Positions 26,557-35,890 are shown, numbered from the stretch's first letter. The stretch: DNA of 64,000 nucleotides from Nitrospirota bacterium (GCA_016214855.1 JACRMT010000002.1:62001-126000), one strand, 5' to 3'. The notes: generated by a model not told the origin, from the sequence alone. Numbers and translations: made by a program.

Positions 26557-28446
26557 TTATTTCCCTGCAAGTGTCTTTAGCACATCCTCTGCCAGCTTCT
26601 TCGTGAAACCCGGCAAACCGGAGATCTCTTCGGCAGAGGCTTTTTTTATTGCCTCTATACTGCCAAAATGATCGAGCAATGCGAACCGCCTTTTCCTGCC
26701 GAGACCGTAGATGCTCTCAAGCGCTGACTCAAACATCCTCTTGGCACGCTGCTTCCGGTGATAGCGGACAGCGAACCGGTGAACTTCGTCCCGTATTTTT
26801 CTGAGAAGGAGAGAGGCCGGCCTGCTGTTATCAATAAGGACCGGCTCATCCCTGTCTTTCATAAAGATCCTGTCAGGGTCCTTTGCGAGCCCCACAACAA
26901 CCGGCCGATAATCCTCACCCCCCTCACTCCCCCCTTGGCAAGGGGGGAAGAAAAGCGGGGTAAATACTTCCAATGCCACATTCAGATGCTCTCTTCCCCC
27001 ATCAATAATGATCAGGTCCGGCAGTATGGGCTCATTTATATGGCTGTCTCCCTGAGCTATCCTGTTGTCTTTTTTCTTAACCTTAACCTCGGTCTCATCC
27101 CCTCGCCCTTCGCCGATGCTCTTAACTGTTCTCCTGATCATCTCCCTCATCATGGCATAGTCGTCAGGACCCTTGACCGCGTCCATGCTGATATTTCTGT
27201 ACAGGGACTTATCGAAATCGCCATTCTTCCAAACAACAAAGGCGCCTCCGGCAGATGTGCCGGTTATGTTCGATATATCGAAAGCACCGATGCTTTCCGG
27301 GACCTTTTTCAGGCCGAGGAGCGATGCCACCTCCGACAACACTTCAGGACCTGACTCTGCTTTCCTGGTTTTTATGATCTCCCGGCTATTTTCCTCTGCC
27401 ATGCTCACCAGCTTTCGCTTTATCCCTCTTACCGGGACTGTGATCCTGGCCCTGCTTCCTCTTCTGTCTGAAAGCCACTGCTCAAGCACATTCCTGTCCT
27501 CAGGCATTTTGGAGCAGTAGAGCTCAGGAGCAGGGAGGATCTCTCTGCCATAGAACTGCTCAATGAAATTTCTGAAAAGGTATCCATCCTTTTCCCCCGT
27601 CGTATGCCTCTGCTCAAAATCCCTTGTTCCGATCATCACGCCATTTCTGATAAAAAAGAGCTTGAACACCACACTATCATCCTGTCTGAAGAACCCTATG
27701 ACGTCGGCATCCCCCAGTTCAGGTGAAACCACTTTCTGAGATTCTGACACGGACCGTATTGCCCTGATCCTGTCTCTGATCATCGCTGCCTCCTCAAATC
27801 GCATCTCTTCAGAAAGCAACATCATTTTTCTTTCGAGCGATTCAAGCAGTTTCCTGTTTTTCCCTTCAAGAAGAAGCTCGATCTCCCTGATCATCTGCAT
27901 ATATTCTGCGTGGTCGACCTCGCCGGAGCAGGGACCGATACATTTCTTCATCTGAAACTGGATGCAGGGCCGCATCCGCTTTTCGAGCGAATATCTGCAG
28001 TTTGGAATATGGTAGTGATTCCGGATAAAGAAGAGGGTCTCCCACATGGCACCGGCAGGCACATACGGTCCGAAATACCGCGCATCGCCCTTCCGGATCC
28101 TTCTTGCGACTTCAAGCCGTGGCCACTTCTCATGCAGTGTGAGTCTCAGGTAGGGGTAGCTTTTATCATCCCGCAGAAGGATATTGTAACGGGGCTTATG
28201 CTGTTTGATCAGGTTTGCCTCAAGAATAAGCGCCTCCAGCTCATTGCCCGTTACCGTGAATTCGAAGTCTGCAACGCTCTTCATCATGGCAGTCTTGCGC
28301 TCGTCAAGGCCTGCTGCTTTCTGAAAATAGCTCCTTATGCGGTTCTTCAGGACCTTGGCCTTGCCTACATAGAGGATCTTTCCCTGAGCGTCCCTGAAAA
28401 AATAAACACCCGGCTTTCCCGGGATAGCAGCAAGTTTTTCCTGCAT
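26557..28446 (-). CDS. uvrC: Excinuclease ABC subunit C
   Basis: A 629-residue nucleotide-excision-repair nuclease that makes both incisions with UvrA/UvrB. It has an N-terminal GIY-YIG domain (GVYFF...ILYVGKAKVLKNR, about 12-90), a UVR motif near 200-235, an RNase-H-like endonuclease domain (GAFDISNITGTSAGGAFVVW...IIIDGG), and C-terminal helix-hairpin-helix motifs (LPGFTKKLAEDVLKTL). Two segments in the endonuclease half look inserted: a charged stretch at about 447-475, and TPLFFPPCQGGSEGGED at about 492-511. The second is encoded by a G/C palindromic repeat. The reading frame is kept, so the protein may still work. Confidence 0.95.
   Translation of the reverse strand: MQEKLAAIPGKPGVYFFRDAQGKILYVGKAKVLKNRIRSYFQKAAGLDERKTAMMKSVADFEFTVTGNELEALILEANLIKQHKPRYNILLRDDKSYPYLRLTLHEKWPRLEVARRIRKGDARYFGPYVPAGAMWETLFFIRNHYHIPNCRYSLEKRMRPCIQFQMKKCIGPCSGEVDHAEYMQMIREIELLLEGKNRKLLESLERKMMLLSEEMRFEEAAMIRDRIRAIRSVSESQKVVSPELGDADVIGFFRQDDSVVFKLFFIRNGVMIGTRDFEQRHTTGEKDGYLFRNFIEQFYGREILPAPELYCSKMPEDRNVLEQWLSDRRGSRARITVPVRGIKRKLVSMAEENSREIIKTRKAESGPEVLSEVASLLGLKKVPESIGAFDISNITGTSAGGAFVVWKNGDFDKSLYRNISMDAVKGPDDYAMMREMIRRTVKSIGEGRGDETEVKVKKKDNRIAQGDSHINEPILPDLIIIDGGREHLNVALEVFTPLFFPPCQGGSEGGEDYRPVVVGLAKDPDRIFMKDRDEPVLIDNSRPASLLLRKIRDEVHRFAVRYHRKQRAKRMFESALESIYGLGRKRRFALLDHFGSIEAIKKASAEEISGLPGFTKKLAEDVLKTLAGK
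26912..26965. repeat. Palindromic repeat translated in frame within uvrC
   Basis: The core CCCCCCTT (26929-26936), ggc, AAGGGGGG (26940-26947) lies in a G/C-polarised stretch with flanks similar to the element between gspG and gspH (ccctcactcccccc... ...aagcggggta). On the coding strand it reads as PPCQGGSEGG. Confidence 0.65.
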
Positions 28447-28541
28447 AAGCTTAGATTAGGGATAACTGCTCAGGTGAATAGACCGCAGACGATCAGCAAC
28501 TGCAATACCTGAACATCTACAGACTATCCACCTGAGTTGTA

Positions 28542-29096
28542 TTACTTTGCCATTGCCTTCAGCTTATCTATCTCTGCCTTGATAGCGCCGGCATCAGGGG
28601 CATTGGGAGCGAGAGCGAGGGCCTTTTCAAAATACTTTATTGCCTGCTTGCTGTCCTTGAGGTCGTAGGTGAGTACAACCGCCATATTCTTGTTCGCATT
28701 GATATGGTTGGGGTTGAGCTCGAGAGCCTTATTATATTCCTTGACCGCAATATCGGGGTTGCCGGATTCTCTCAGACATGTGCCCATATCAACCCTGACA
28801 TCAACGTTCTTTGGATCAAGTGCAAGCGCTTTTTGGTACGGCTCAACTGCCTCTGCAAACCGTTTTGCATCCATCAATATATTCCCGAGTTCGATCCATG
28901 CATTGATATTCTTCGGGTCTTTTGCAGCCACCTCCTGAAGCATCTTTACCTTGTCAAAGCCCTGGACCGGGCCGCTGCTGACAGGCCCCTGTCCGGGTTG
29001 TCCGACAGGCGGCTGGAACTGCGGTTTTGAATCGTCCTTCTGGCAACCGTATACGGCAAATGCGGAAAGAAAAATAGCAATAGCGATCTTTTTCAT
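28542..29096 (-). CDS. TPR lipoprotein
   Basis: 184 residues. A lipoprotein signal peptide ends with the lipobox AVYGC (Cys18), followed by a Pro/Gln/Gly linker. Three to four canonical TPR units follow (about 60-184), each close to the 34-residue consensus (NAWIELGNILMDAKRFAEAV; DVRVDMGTCLRESGNPDIAV; HINANKNMAVVLTYDLKDSK). It is expected to be a membrane-anchored periplasmic scaffold. A separate transcription unit by spacing. Confidence 0.85.
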   Translation of the reverse strand: MKKIAIAIFLSAFAVYGCQKDDSKPQFQPPVGQPGQGPVSSGPVQGFDKVKMLQEVAAKDPKNINAWIELGNILMDAKRFAEAVEPYQKALALDPKNVDVRVDMGTCLRESGNPDIAVKEYNKALELNPNHINANKNMAVVLTYDLKDSKQAIKYFEKALALAPNAPDAGAIKAEIDKLKAMAK

Positions 29097-29192
29097 GTCA
29101 GTCTCCCGGATATAAATTTAGGCTGCTATTATACCAGAAGTCATTTCTGCCGGAAAAGAGGCGGCCAGTCAACCACTCCTTGAGAGACCCGG

Positions 29193-29636
29193 CTATGGTG
29201 TCCTCTTTTGAAAGTCCATCTCATGCCAGTATCCCTTCTCAGCCATGGCATTTATCACGCTTTTTCTGGTGATAAGTCCGACCAGCAGCTTGTCCTGCAC
29301 GACCGGAAGGACGGTAAAACTGTCAGAATACAGCAAAGATGCAAGGTCCTCGACCGATGTCTCAACAGACACGGTAACCGGTTTGCTGCAGACGTTGTGG
29401 TCAGGATGACCGCAGCTCATGATCGATTCTGCGCTGAACTCGTGGATCGTCCTGCCCTCTTTGACGGCACTCAACAGATCGTATTCTGAAACTATGCCAA
29501 CGACTTCATACTCATCGTTAATTACCGGCAGCGCAGGGTAGGGACACATCAGCTTCTGGACCACTTCATCACCCTTCATTTTCATTGGGATGCTTACCCT
29601 TGGATACATAATGTCTCTCGCTGTAATACAGGACAT
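29193..29636 (-). CDS. CBS-domain pair protein
   Basis: 147 residues made almost only of two CBS domains: the first from TARDIMYPRVSIP to EYDLLSAV, the second from AESIMSCGHPDHNVCSKPVTV to TRKSVINAM. A Cys/His-containing insert (SCGHPDHNVC) sits between the halves and could bind metal or act as a redox site. Stand-alone CBS proteins sense adenine nucleotides; the partner is unknown. An AAGGAGG-like ribosome site precedes the ATG. Confidence 0.85.
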   Translation of the reverse strand: MSCITARDIMYPRVSIPMKMKGDEVVQKLMCPYPALPVINDEYEVVGIVSEYDLLSAVKEGRTIHEFSAESIMSCGHPDHNVCSKPVTVSVETSVEDLASLLYSDSFTVLPVVQDKLLVGLITRKSVINAMAEKGYWHEMDFQKRTP

Positions 29637-29863
29637 GGCAACCTCCTTAAATCAAGAAATATTCAATTCCGCCCGGTTGAATTCCGGGCCGGTATGGCTT
29701 GGTAACGTCATACTTTTTCAGATCACCATTTCCGGTTGATCAGCAGGTTTGGAAATCGATGCCAGTCTCAGCACATCCATGCGCTCAACCAGGCTTATCG
29801 TTTCCGCCTCCATATCGAATTTCCGCAATACCTAATAAGAATCTTCTGCTTCTGCCGCTCCCG

Positions 29864-30475
29864 TCATGTCGGCGGTTCGTTATGCTCCAGCAAATTCATG
29901 ATCACCGCGTCAGGTTTCGGCAGTCCGGCCAGCTTCCATACGACCGCAGGATTGAGAAACTGTTCGCTGATACAGTTCTTCTCCTGGTGCAGGTTCTTGC
30001 AGATAGACTTGATGACCGGAAAATAGTTGTACTGCTCATAATAACTTCTAACGAACTTCAGGACATCAAGCTGTTCATATGAAAGATCCCTGATTCCTTC
30101 CCGCTCTGCCAGAGCAAGCGCGATGTTTTCATCCCAGTCATGAAAGTTGGCGAGGTACCCTTCCTCGTCTACATAGGCAGAAGTCCCGCAGCATTCAATG
30201 ATACACTCATTGGATTGCTGCGGCTGGTCGTTCAGGAAATTATGTATTAACTGTCCTATCTGGCTCCCCAGATATACACATTTGATGCCGTCCATACATC
30301 CATCTGCATCTTCTTTCTCAAGATGGGTGGAGAGAAGATGAGACCCCTTCCGGAAATTGACGACAAAAGCATTTTTTTCCTCACTGAAGACAAGGTTCAC
30401 CAGGATGCCGTTCTTTTCTATCTCAGGATACATCTCCATGATCTTATCCTTTAGTGCGACTACGGTGTAGCCCAT
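29864..30475 (-). CDS. Fusion of an unrecognised domain with a cysteine-less DsrC-like domain
   Basis: 203 residues. Residues 1-85 form a domain shared with the protein encoded just upstream (MGYT.ALKDKI.EMYPEIEK). Residues about 98-203 match DsrC/TusE: YVDEEGYLANFHDWDE, then LKFVRSYYEQYNYFPVIKSI and the C-terminal KLAGLPKP. In DsrC two cysteines 11 apart in this arm are the redox-active pair; here the positions are Trp180 and Val191, and the protein runs 12 residues further. Members of the family without both cysteines have been set apart as possible regulators (RspA). Other cysteines (Cys60, Cys66, Cys91, Cys95, Cys96, Cys159, Cys168) lie elsewhere. Its ATG is 2 nt after the upstream stop, with AAGGAG as ribosome site. 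Confidence 0.75.
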   Translation of the reverse strand: MGYTVVALKDKIMEMYPEIEKNGILVNLVFSEEKNAFVVNFRKGSHLLSTHLEKEDADGCMDGIKCVYLGSQIGQLIHNFLNDQPQQSNECIIECCGTSAYVDEEGYLANFHDWDENIALALAEREGIRDLSYEQLDVLKFVRSYYEQYNYFPVIKSICKNLHQEKNCISEQFLNPAVVWKLAGLPKPDAVIMNLLEHNEPPT

Positions 30476-30477
30476 GG

Positions 30478-30822
30478 TTACTCCTTCCCGTTGCAGGAGC
30501 TGATGTATTGTGCAGAAACTGGCGCCTGATCTCGAACGCTTCGGGCAGCCAGCATGATCGATGCCTGCGTCTGATTAGCCTCAACATTGTTCATCCAACA
30601 CCCTATCTGCGAACCGAGATATTGGAACTTGACGCCGCCCATGCATGCATCAGTTTCATCTTTTTCAAGATGGGTGGCAAAAACACTCAATCCCTTCCTG
30701 AAATTCACAAAATAGGTATTCTTTTCTTTGCTAAAAACGAGGCCGATCTGTATGCTGTTCTTTTCTATCTCCGGGTACATCTCCAAGATCTTATCCTTTA
30801 GCGCAGCAATGGTGTAGCCCAT
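30478..30822 (-). CDS. Stand-alone copy of the unrecognised N-terminal domain
   Basis: 114 residues. Residues 1-80 closely parallel the first domain of the downstream DsrC-like fusion: same start MGYT, same EMYPEIEKN, VNFRKG, THLEK and YLGSQIG motifs. This is a tandem duplication, with the DsrC-like part missing and replaced by a short unrelated tail ending in ISSCNGKE. No signal peptide or membrane segment. A GAGGGG ribosome site lies 7 nt before the ATG. Function unknown; I do not recognise the domain. Confidence 0.7.
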   Translation of the reverse strand: MGYTIAALKDKILEMYPEIEKNSIQIGLVFSKEKNTYFVNFRKGLSVFATHLEKDETDACMGGVKFQYLGSQIGCWMNNVEANQTQASIMLAARSVRDQAPVSAQYISSCNGKE

Positions 30823-30832
30823 AGCCCCTCAT

Positions 30833-31106
30833 TTATGTCTTGAAAAAATTCAGCCGTTCCATTTTCTTGAATGCCCAGGCATCTGCAAACAGTTCGTCTT
30901 CCCCGATCTGCGGCAGGCTTGCGCATCTTGCACCCCTGCGGGCTGTTCAGCACAAGTTTCAGCGGCCTTGCCCGATCAGGTTCCGCAATGCCCTGTTTCC
31001 CGCACCGCTCAGCGATATTGTTCATAAAAAGCTTATCTTCAGGCCGAAGACAGTATGCTTCCATAAGATAATTGAACAGCTCTTTATGATCTTCCGGATA
31101 CTTCAT
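30833..31106 (-). pseudogene. Small ORF with an apparent single-base frameshift
   Basis: The frame from ATG 31106 reads as good protein (MKYPEDHKELFNYLMEAYC...RPLKLVLNSPQG) up to a CCCC run at 30933-30936 (GGGG on the coding strand). Downstream it turns into Arg/Pro/Gly-rich text that overruns the next start. If one G is removed, the frame continues as ARCASLPQIGEDELFADAWA and ends with NFFKT at a stop (30833-30835) 10 nt before the next gene, with normal operon spacing. So either the gene is broken or the sequence has a homopolymer error. The restored product would be about 90 residues, with several Cys, and is not recognised. It heads the DsrC-like cluster. Confidence 0.6.
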
Positions 31107-31289
31107 ACATTCATTTTGCTGCCTGCGAGCCGGTTATTCAAGAGGGCCAATTAACCTTTGTCGTCAGTATCTGGGGAGATTCGATGTAAGTATTACCCTA
31201 CAAAACCTTTCCTCTTCTTCTGCGGTTTTGGCAGGGGCCTTTCGTGATAGAATAGTAAGGCTTCTGGCAAAAAAGGCGGCAGAGGGCGT

Positions 31290-34200
31290 ATGGCAAGAGA
31301 AAAGAAAGACCTGATAAAAGAAAGCCGAAAACAGAAACGCAGAAGAGCGAATAAAACACCCGCGGCATTCCCTGAAAGGAGATGCCATGAGCAGAATGAA
31401 GAACTGCGAAGGGCAATGGAAGATCTCGAGGAGTCCCGCAGCAGATATTCTGAACCGGCACGGCGGCGCACAGTAGAAATACAGAGAACTAACGATGAAC
31501 TTATGACCGAAATCACCGCGCGGAGTGAAGCAGAGGAGCGGATAAAGCACCTTGCATCCTTCCCTCAGTTAAACCCAAACCCTGTTATTGAGGTAGATTA
31601 CTTCGGCAACATCATCTTCGCCAATCCGGCAACTGAACGTTTTTTGGAAGGGCTGGGCATGGAAAAAAGGGATGCATCCGTATTCCTCCCAAAGGACCTG
31701 CATCTTATCCTGGCGGATATGGACAAGAACGCCGAATCTTCTGTTTCCCGCGATATCGCTATCGCGGATAAATTTTTCAATGAAACCATACAAATTCTTC
31801 CCCAATTCAAGGTTGTTCGTCTTTATGCCTCGAACATAACCGAACGCAAACGGGCTGAGGAGGCGCTGCACAATAGCGAAGAGTTCTATCGGCAGACCCT
31901 CGAATCGATCCCTGGCATGGTGTTTACGACGAGGGCAGACGGCTATTGCGATTATCAGAGTCAGCAGTGGGTCGATTTCACCGGAGTGCCGATGAAAGAA
32001 CATCTCGGCGACGGCTGGAACAAACTGCTGCATCCCGATGACCGGCCGCATGCCTATGCAGCCTGGTATGCGGCGGTCGAGGGACGTGCTCCTTATGACC
32101 TTGAATACAGGGTGCGGAGGCATGACGGCGAGTACGAATGGTTCAAGGTGCATGGCCGGCCGATCCGCGACTCAGCCGGGCATATCGTCCGCTGGTTCGG
32201 AACCGCGCTGAATATCGATCGACTGCTCAAAACACAGCAGGCGCTTCAGGCAAGCGAAACAAAATACCGCGCCCTGTTCACAAATATGATCAGTGGTTTT
32301 GCGCTCCATAAAATTATTCTGGACGACGCGGGGAGCCCGGTTGACTATATATTCCTCGAAGTGAACAGGGCCTTCGTAAGACTGACCGGCCTGAAGGAAG
32401 AGCAGGTGATCGGCAGGCGCGTAACTGAGGCCCTGCCGGGAATTCAGAATGATCCGGCTGACTGGATCGGCATATACGGCAAGGTTGCACTGAACCGAAA
32501 AGAAGTTCACTTTGAGCAACACAACGAACTCCTCGATACGTGGTTTGCCGTCTCCGCATACAGCCCGATGCAGGGCTTTTTTGTGACGATCTTTGAGGAC
32601 ATCAGCGAGCGCAAGCGCACAGAAGCTGCCTTAACAGAAAGCGAGGAGCGTTTCCGCCGCATCGCCGAAACCAGCGTTGACCTGATCTTCCAGCTGGACC
32701 CTGAGGGCAGGATCACCTACTGTTCCCCTGCGATCAAATCCTTCGGATACGAAGCAGACAAAGTCCTGGAACGATCTTTTGCCGAGTTCATACCGTGCGA
32801 TGAACAGGCTTCGGCTTATAATGCGCTGCAGCGGGTAATTTCCGGTGAAATTTTAAACCTCTTTGAACTCAGAGCGCTGCGACCGGACAACTCGGTTGTC
32901 TTCTGTGAGATAAGTGCAACACCGATCGTGAAAAATGGCGCGATAGTCGGGATCCAGGGAATAGCCCGCGATATCACTGACCGAAAACAGGCAGAAACGG
33001 AACTGCGCGAGGCACACGATGAGCTTGAGGAGCGCGTCAGAGTGCGAACGTCCGAACTGTCCGGGCTTAATGACGACCTCGAGGCCGAGATCTATGAACG
33101 CAGAAAAGCAGAAAACAGGCTTGCGCGCATAAACGCGCTCTATTCGATTCTCTTTCGGGTGAACGAGGCGATAGTCCGCATCCACAATCCCGAAAGGCTG
33201 TTTGAACAGACCTGCCGTATTGTTGTTGACAGCGGCCTCTTCAAGATGGCATGGATCGGATTTGTAGATCCTGATACCGCAAAGGTAAAACCTGTAGCCA
33301 GCGCAGGCGACAGCGGCAAATACCTTGACCGCATCACGATCATCGCCAGTGATGTCCCTGAAGGACAGGGGCCGACCGGCAGGGCAATCATCGAGGGGAA
33401 GACAATGGTATGCCCTGACATTGAGAATGATCCGACCATGCTCCTCTTTCGCGAAGCAGCCCTCAAGGAAGGTTTTCGCTCCTCTGCATCCTTTCCGCTA
33501 CGCGCCGGATCCACCGTTATCGGCGCCTTTAATACCTACGCAGACAGCCCTCGCTTCTTCACTGACGAGGAGATTAAGCTGCTTTCTTCGCTGGTTGAAG
33601 ATATCTCCTTTGCGATCGAGACCATGGCCGGAGAGAAGAAGAGGATAGAGGCAGAGCAGACTGTGCTGGCATCAGCGCATGAGATCGAAGACCTGTACAA
33701 CTATGCGCCCTGCGGGTACCATTCTCTGGACAGGGACGGAAGGATCGTCAGGGTCAATGACACTCAACTTTCCTGGATGGGCTATAAAAGAGAGGATGTC
33801 ATGGGGAAAAAGATATCCGATTTCTGCACCGAAGAGAGCAGGAAGATCTTCAGCATAAAATTCCCTCAATTCCTGAAAACGGGAAAGGCAGCTGATCTTG
33901 AATTTGAATTTGTTCGCAGAGACGGATCCATCCTGCCTGTCAGCATCTCTGCAACGGCTGTCCGCGATAAAGACAACAACTTTGTCATGACTCGTACAAC
34001 GGTGATGGACATCACCGAACGCAAGGCGCGGGAACGGCAGACCGAGGCAGCCAACAATGTGCTCAAACTCTTCGCCGCAACTGCTGCACGTGAAGACTAT
34101 CTTAATGCCCTTGTCAGCCAGCTCAGGATATGGTGCGGATGCAGCGCTGTCGGCATACGGCTTATCGGCGAGGAAGACGATGTGCCCTTTGTAGCCTGTA

Positions 34201-35255
34201 GGGGATTCAGTGAGGGATTTATTAAACAGGAAGGCAGCCTCATACTCGGAAAGGACTCCTGCGCCTGCACCAGGGTGATCAACGGGAAGCCACGCAGGGC
34301 AGAGACAAATTTCATGACCAAAGGCGGTTCTTTTGTCTGCAATGACACGTCCGATCTCTGCTCCAAAAATCTGCGTGACTTTTACCGGCATGCCTGCATC
34401 CGGGAAGGTTTTTCTTCCCTGGCCGTAGTACCAATCCGGTACCGCAGCAGGGTGATAGGTGCGGTCCATCTTGCTGATCCGCAAAATAACGCATTTACCC
34501 CCCCTGTCATTAACTTCATCGAGGCCATAACGCCTCTTGTCGGCGAGGCCCTGCACCGGTTCTCCATTGAGGAAGAGCTGACAACCTCCCGGGAAGAGCT
34601 GCGCGCCCTTTCTGCCCATCTGCAGGAGGCCCGTGAAGAGGAGCGTATTAAAATAGCCAGGGAGATCCATGACGAACTGGGCCAGATCCTTACTGCAGCA
34701 GGGATCGAGTTATCTCTGATAAAGAACCGGTATAAAGACCATGCTCCGATAAAGAAGGCTGCCACATCGGTCATCGGCATGCTTGATAATGCCGTAGCGG
34801 ATATACAGAGGATATGCGAGGAGCTGAGGCCGAGAATACTGGACCATCTCGGTCTGCCGGTAGCCATTAAACAGGAAGCAGCGGGCTTTACAAAGCGCAC
34901 CGGCATACGCTGCTCACTTGATCTTGTCAGTAAAGTTCCCGGCCTGACCGATGAGTCGGCAGTTGCCCTTTTACGCATCGTTCAGGAAGCGCTCACCAAT
35001 GCTGCAAGGCATTCAGGGGCTACGGCGGTCTCTGTCCGTCTCACGGCTGACAAGAAAAATATTACCCTCGAGGTCACTGACAATGGCAAAGGCATCTCCC
35101 GTCAGGAACTCGGAAAGAAGACGTCGCTGGGTCTTATCGGCATGCGGGAACGGGTGCGCGAAATTAACGGTGACGTGACCATACAGGGAACTGCCGGCAA
35201 GGGAACTGTTGTGACTGTCCGGATCCCGTCGAAAGAACGCTCAAGGAAGAGGTGA
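31290..35255 (+). CDS. Multi-PAS/GAF sensor histidine kinase
   Basis: A 1321-residue soluble sensor kinase. N-terminal coiled coil (about 1-80), four PAS domains in series (about 82-185, 195-315, 318-440, 445-570), a coiled linker, a GAF domain (about 615-785), a further PAS (about 790-915), and a second GAF domain with several Cys (CGCSAVGIRL, LGKDSCACTRVINGK; about 925-1095). It ends in HisKA_3 (EREEERIKIAREIHDELGQI type, phospho-acceptor His in EIHDE) and HATPase (NAARHSGA, VTDNGKGIS). No membrane segment, so cytoplasmic ligands are expected. The stop overlaps the response regulator start by 4 nt, so the pair is cognate. Confidence 0.93.
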   Translation: MAREKKDLIKESRKQKRRRANKTPAAFPERRCHEQNEELRRAMEDLEESRSRYSEPARRRTVEIQRTNDELMTEITARSEAEERIKHLASFPQLNPNPVIEVDYFGNIIFANPATERFLEGLGMEKRDASVFLPKDLHLILADMDKNAESSVSRDIAIADKFFNETIQILPQFKVVRLYASNITERKRAEEALHNSEEFYRQTLESIPGMVFTTRADGYCDYQSQQWVDFTGVPMKEHLGDGWNKLLHPDDRPHAYAAWYAAVEGRAPYDLEYRVRRHDGEYEWFKVHGRPIRDSAGHIVRWFGTALNIDRLLKTQQALQASETKYRALFTNMISGFALHKIILDDAGSPVDYIFLEVNRAFVRLTGLKEEQVIGRRVTEALPGIQNDPADWIGIYGKVALNRKEVHFEQHNELLDTWFAVSAYSPMQGFFVTIFEDISERKRTEAALTESEERFRRIAETSVDLIFQLDPEGRITYCSPAIKSFGYEADKVLERSFAEFIPCDEQASAYNALQRVISGEILNLFELRALRPDNSVVFCEISATPIVKNGAIVGIQGIARDITDRKQAETELREAHDELEERVRVRTSELSGLNDDLEAEIYERRKAENRLARINALYSILFRVNEAIVRIHNPERLFEQTCRIVVDSGLFKMAWIGFVDPDTAKVKPVASAGDSGKYLDRITIIASDVPEGQGPTGRAIIEGKTMVCPDIENDPTMLLFREAALKEGFRSSASFPLRAGSTVIGAFNTYADSPRFFTDEEIKLLSSLVEDISFAIETMAGEKKRIEAEQTVLASAHEIEDLYNYAPCGYHSLDRDGRIVRVNDTQLSWMGYKREDVMGKKISDFCTEESRKIFSIKFPQFLKTGKAADLEFEFVRRDGSILPVSISATAVRDKDNNFVMTRTTVMDITERKARERQTEAANNVLKLFAATAAREDYLNALVSQLRIWCGCSAVGIRLIGEEDDVPFVACRGFSEGFIKQEGSLILGKDSCACTRVINGKPRRAETNFMTKGGSFVCNDTSDLCSKNLRDFYRHACIREGFSSLAVVPIRYRSRVIGAVHLADPQNNAFTPPVINFIEAITPLVGEALHRFSIEEELTTSREELRALSAHLQEAREEERIKIAREIHDELGQILTAAGIELSLIKNRYKDHAPIKKAATSVIGMLDNAVADIQRICEELRPRILDHLGLPVAIKQEAAGFTKRTGIRCSLDLVSKVPGLTDESAVALLRIVQEALTNAARHSGATAVSVRLTADKKNITLEVTDNGKGISRQELGKKTSLGLIGMRERVREINGDVTIQGTAGKGTVVTVRIPSKERSRKR

Positions 35256-35890
35256 CCATGTATAAGATCCTTATTGCAGACGACCATCCGATTGTTCGAA
35301 AGGGCCTCAGGCAGATCCTTGAAGAAGGAGGCATTGTCCGGAGCATAGAAGAGGCCGAAAACGGCAGAGAGGCCATCGAAAAGGTCAGGGATGGCAGTTT
35401 TGATGTAGTCATGCTCGACATCTCAATGCCGGAGATGGGCGGACTTGAGGCACTTGAGCAGATCAAGAAACTGAGGCCGTCCCTTCCGGTCCTGATCCTG
35501 AGCATCTACGCGGAAGAGGAGTATGCAGTGCGCGCCCTGAGATCTGGGGCATCAGGCTATATGACCAAGAAGAGCGCTCCTGACGAACTGATAACAGCCA
35601 TAAAGAAGATCGCCCACGGTGCACGGTACATCAGTCCGTCCCTTGCTGACTTTCTCGCCTCTCACCTGACCGAAGAGCAGAACAAGCCTCCCCATGAAAC
35701 CCTGTCGAACCGGGAGTTCCAGGTAATGCGCATGATCGCCACGGGCAGATCCCTGAAAGAGATCGCCTTTGACATGTCCCTCAGCCCCAAGACGATCAGC
35801 ACCTTCCGGACACGTATCCTTCAGAAGCTGCAGTTACAGAGCAACGCTGACCTGATCCAGTATGCCATAAAGAATAAGCTTGTAGATTAA
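35252..35890 (+). CDS. NarL/FixJ-type response regulator
   Basis: 212 residues. The receiver domain has the acidic pair in LIADDHPIVRKG, the phospho-acceptor Asp in VMLDISMPEMGG, Ser in LILSIYA and Lys in MTKKSAP. The LuxR-type HTH (about 148-210) reads LSNREFQVMRMIATGRSLKE and STFRTRILQKL. It is translationally coupled to the HisKA_3 kinase and expected to act as its transcriptional output. Its targets are not visible, though the sigma factor gene 206 nt downstream could be one. Confidence 0.95.
   Translation: MTMYKILIADDHPIVRKGLRQILEEGGIVRSIEEAENGREAIEKVRDGSFDVVMLDISMPEMGGLEALEQIKKLRPSLPVLILSIYAEEEYAVRALRSGASGYMTKKSAPDELITAIKKIAHGARYISPSLADFLASHLTEEQNKPPHETLSNREFQVMRMIATGRSLKEIAFDMSLSPKTISTFRTRILQKLQLQSNADLIQYAIKNKLVD

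Noticed and set aside
29718-29813. A 31-residue minus-strand ORF (MEAETISLVERMDVLRLASI...) between the DsrC-like gene and the CBS gene
   Set aside because: The text is protein-like, but no clear ribosome site exists and length alone cannot exclude chance; kept here as a possibility only.
33672-34670. A 332-residue minus-strand ORF within the histidine kinase gene
   Set aside because: It is antisense to recognised PAS and GAF domains, with no promoter or ribosome site.
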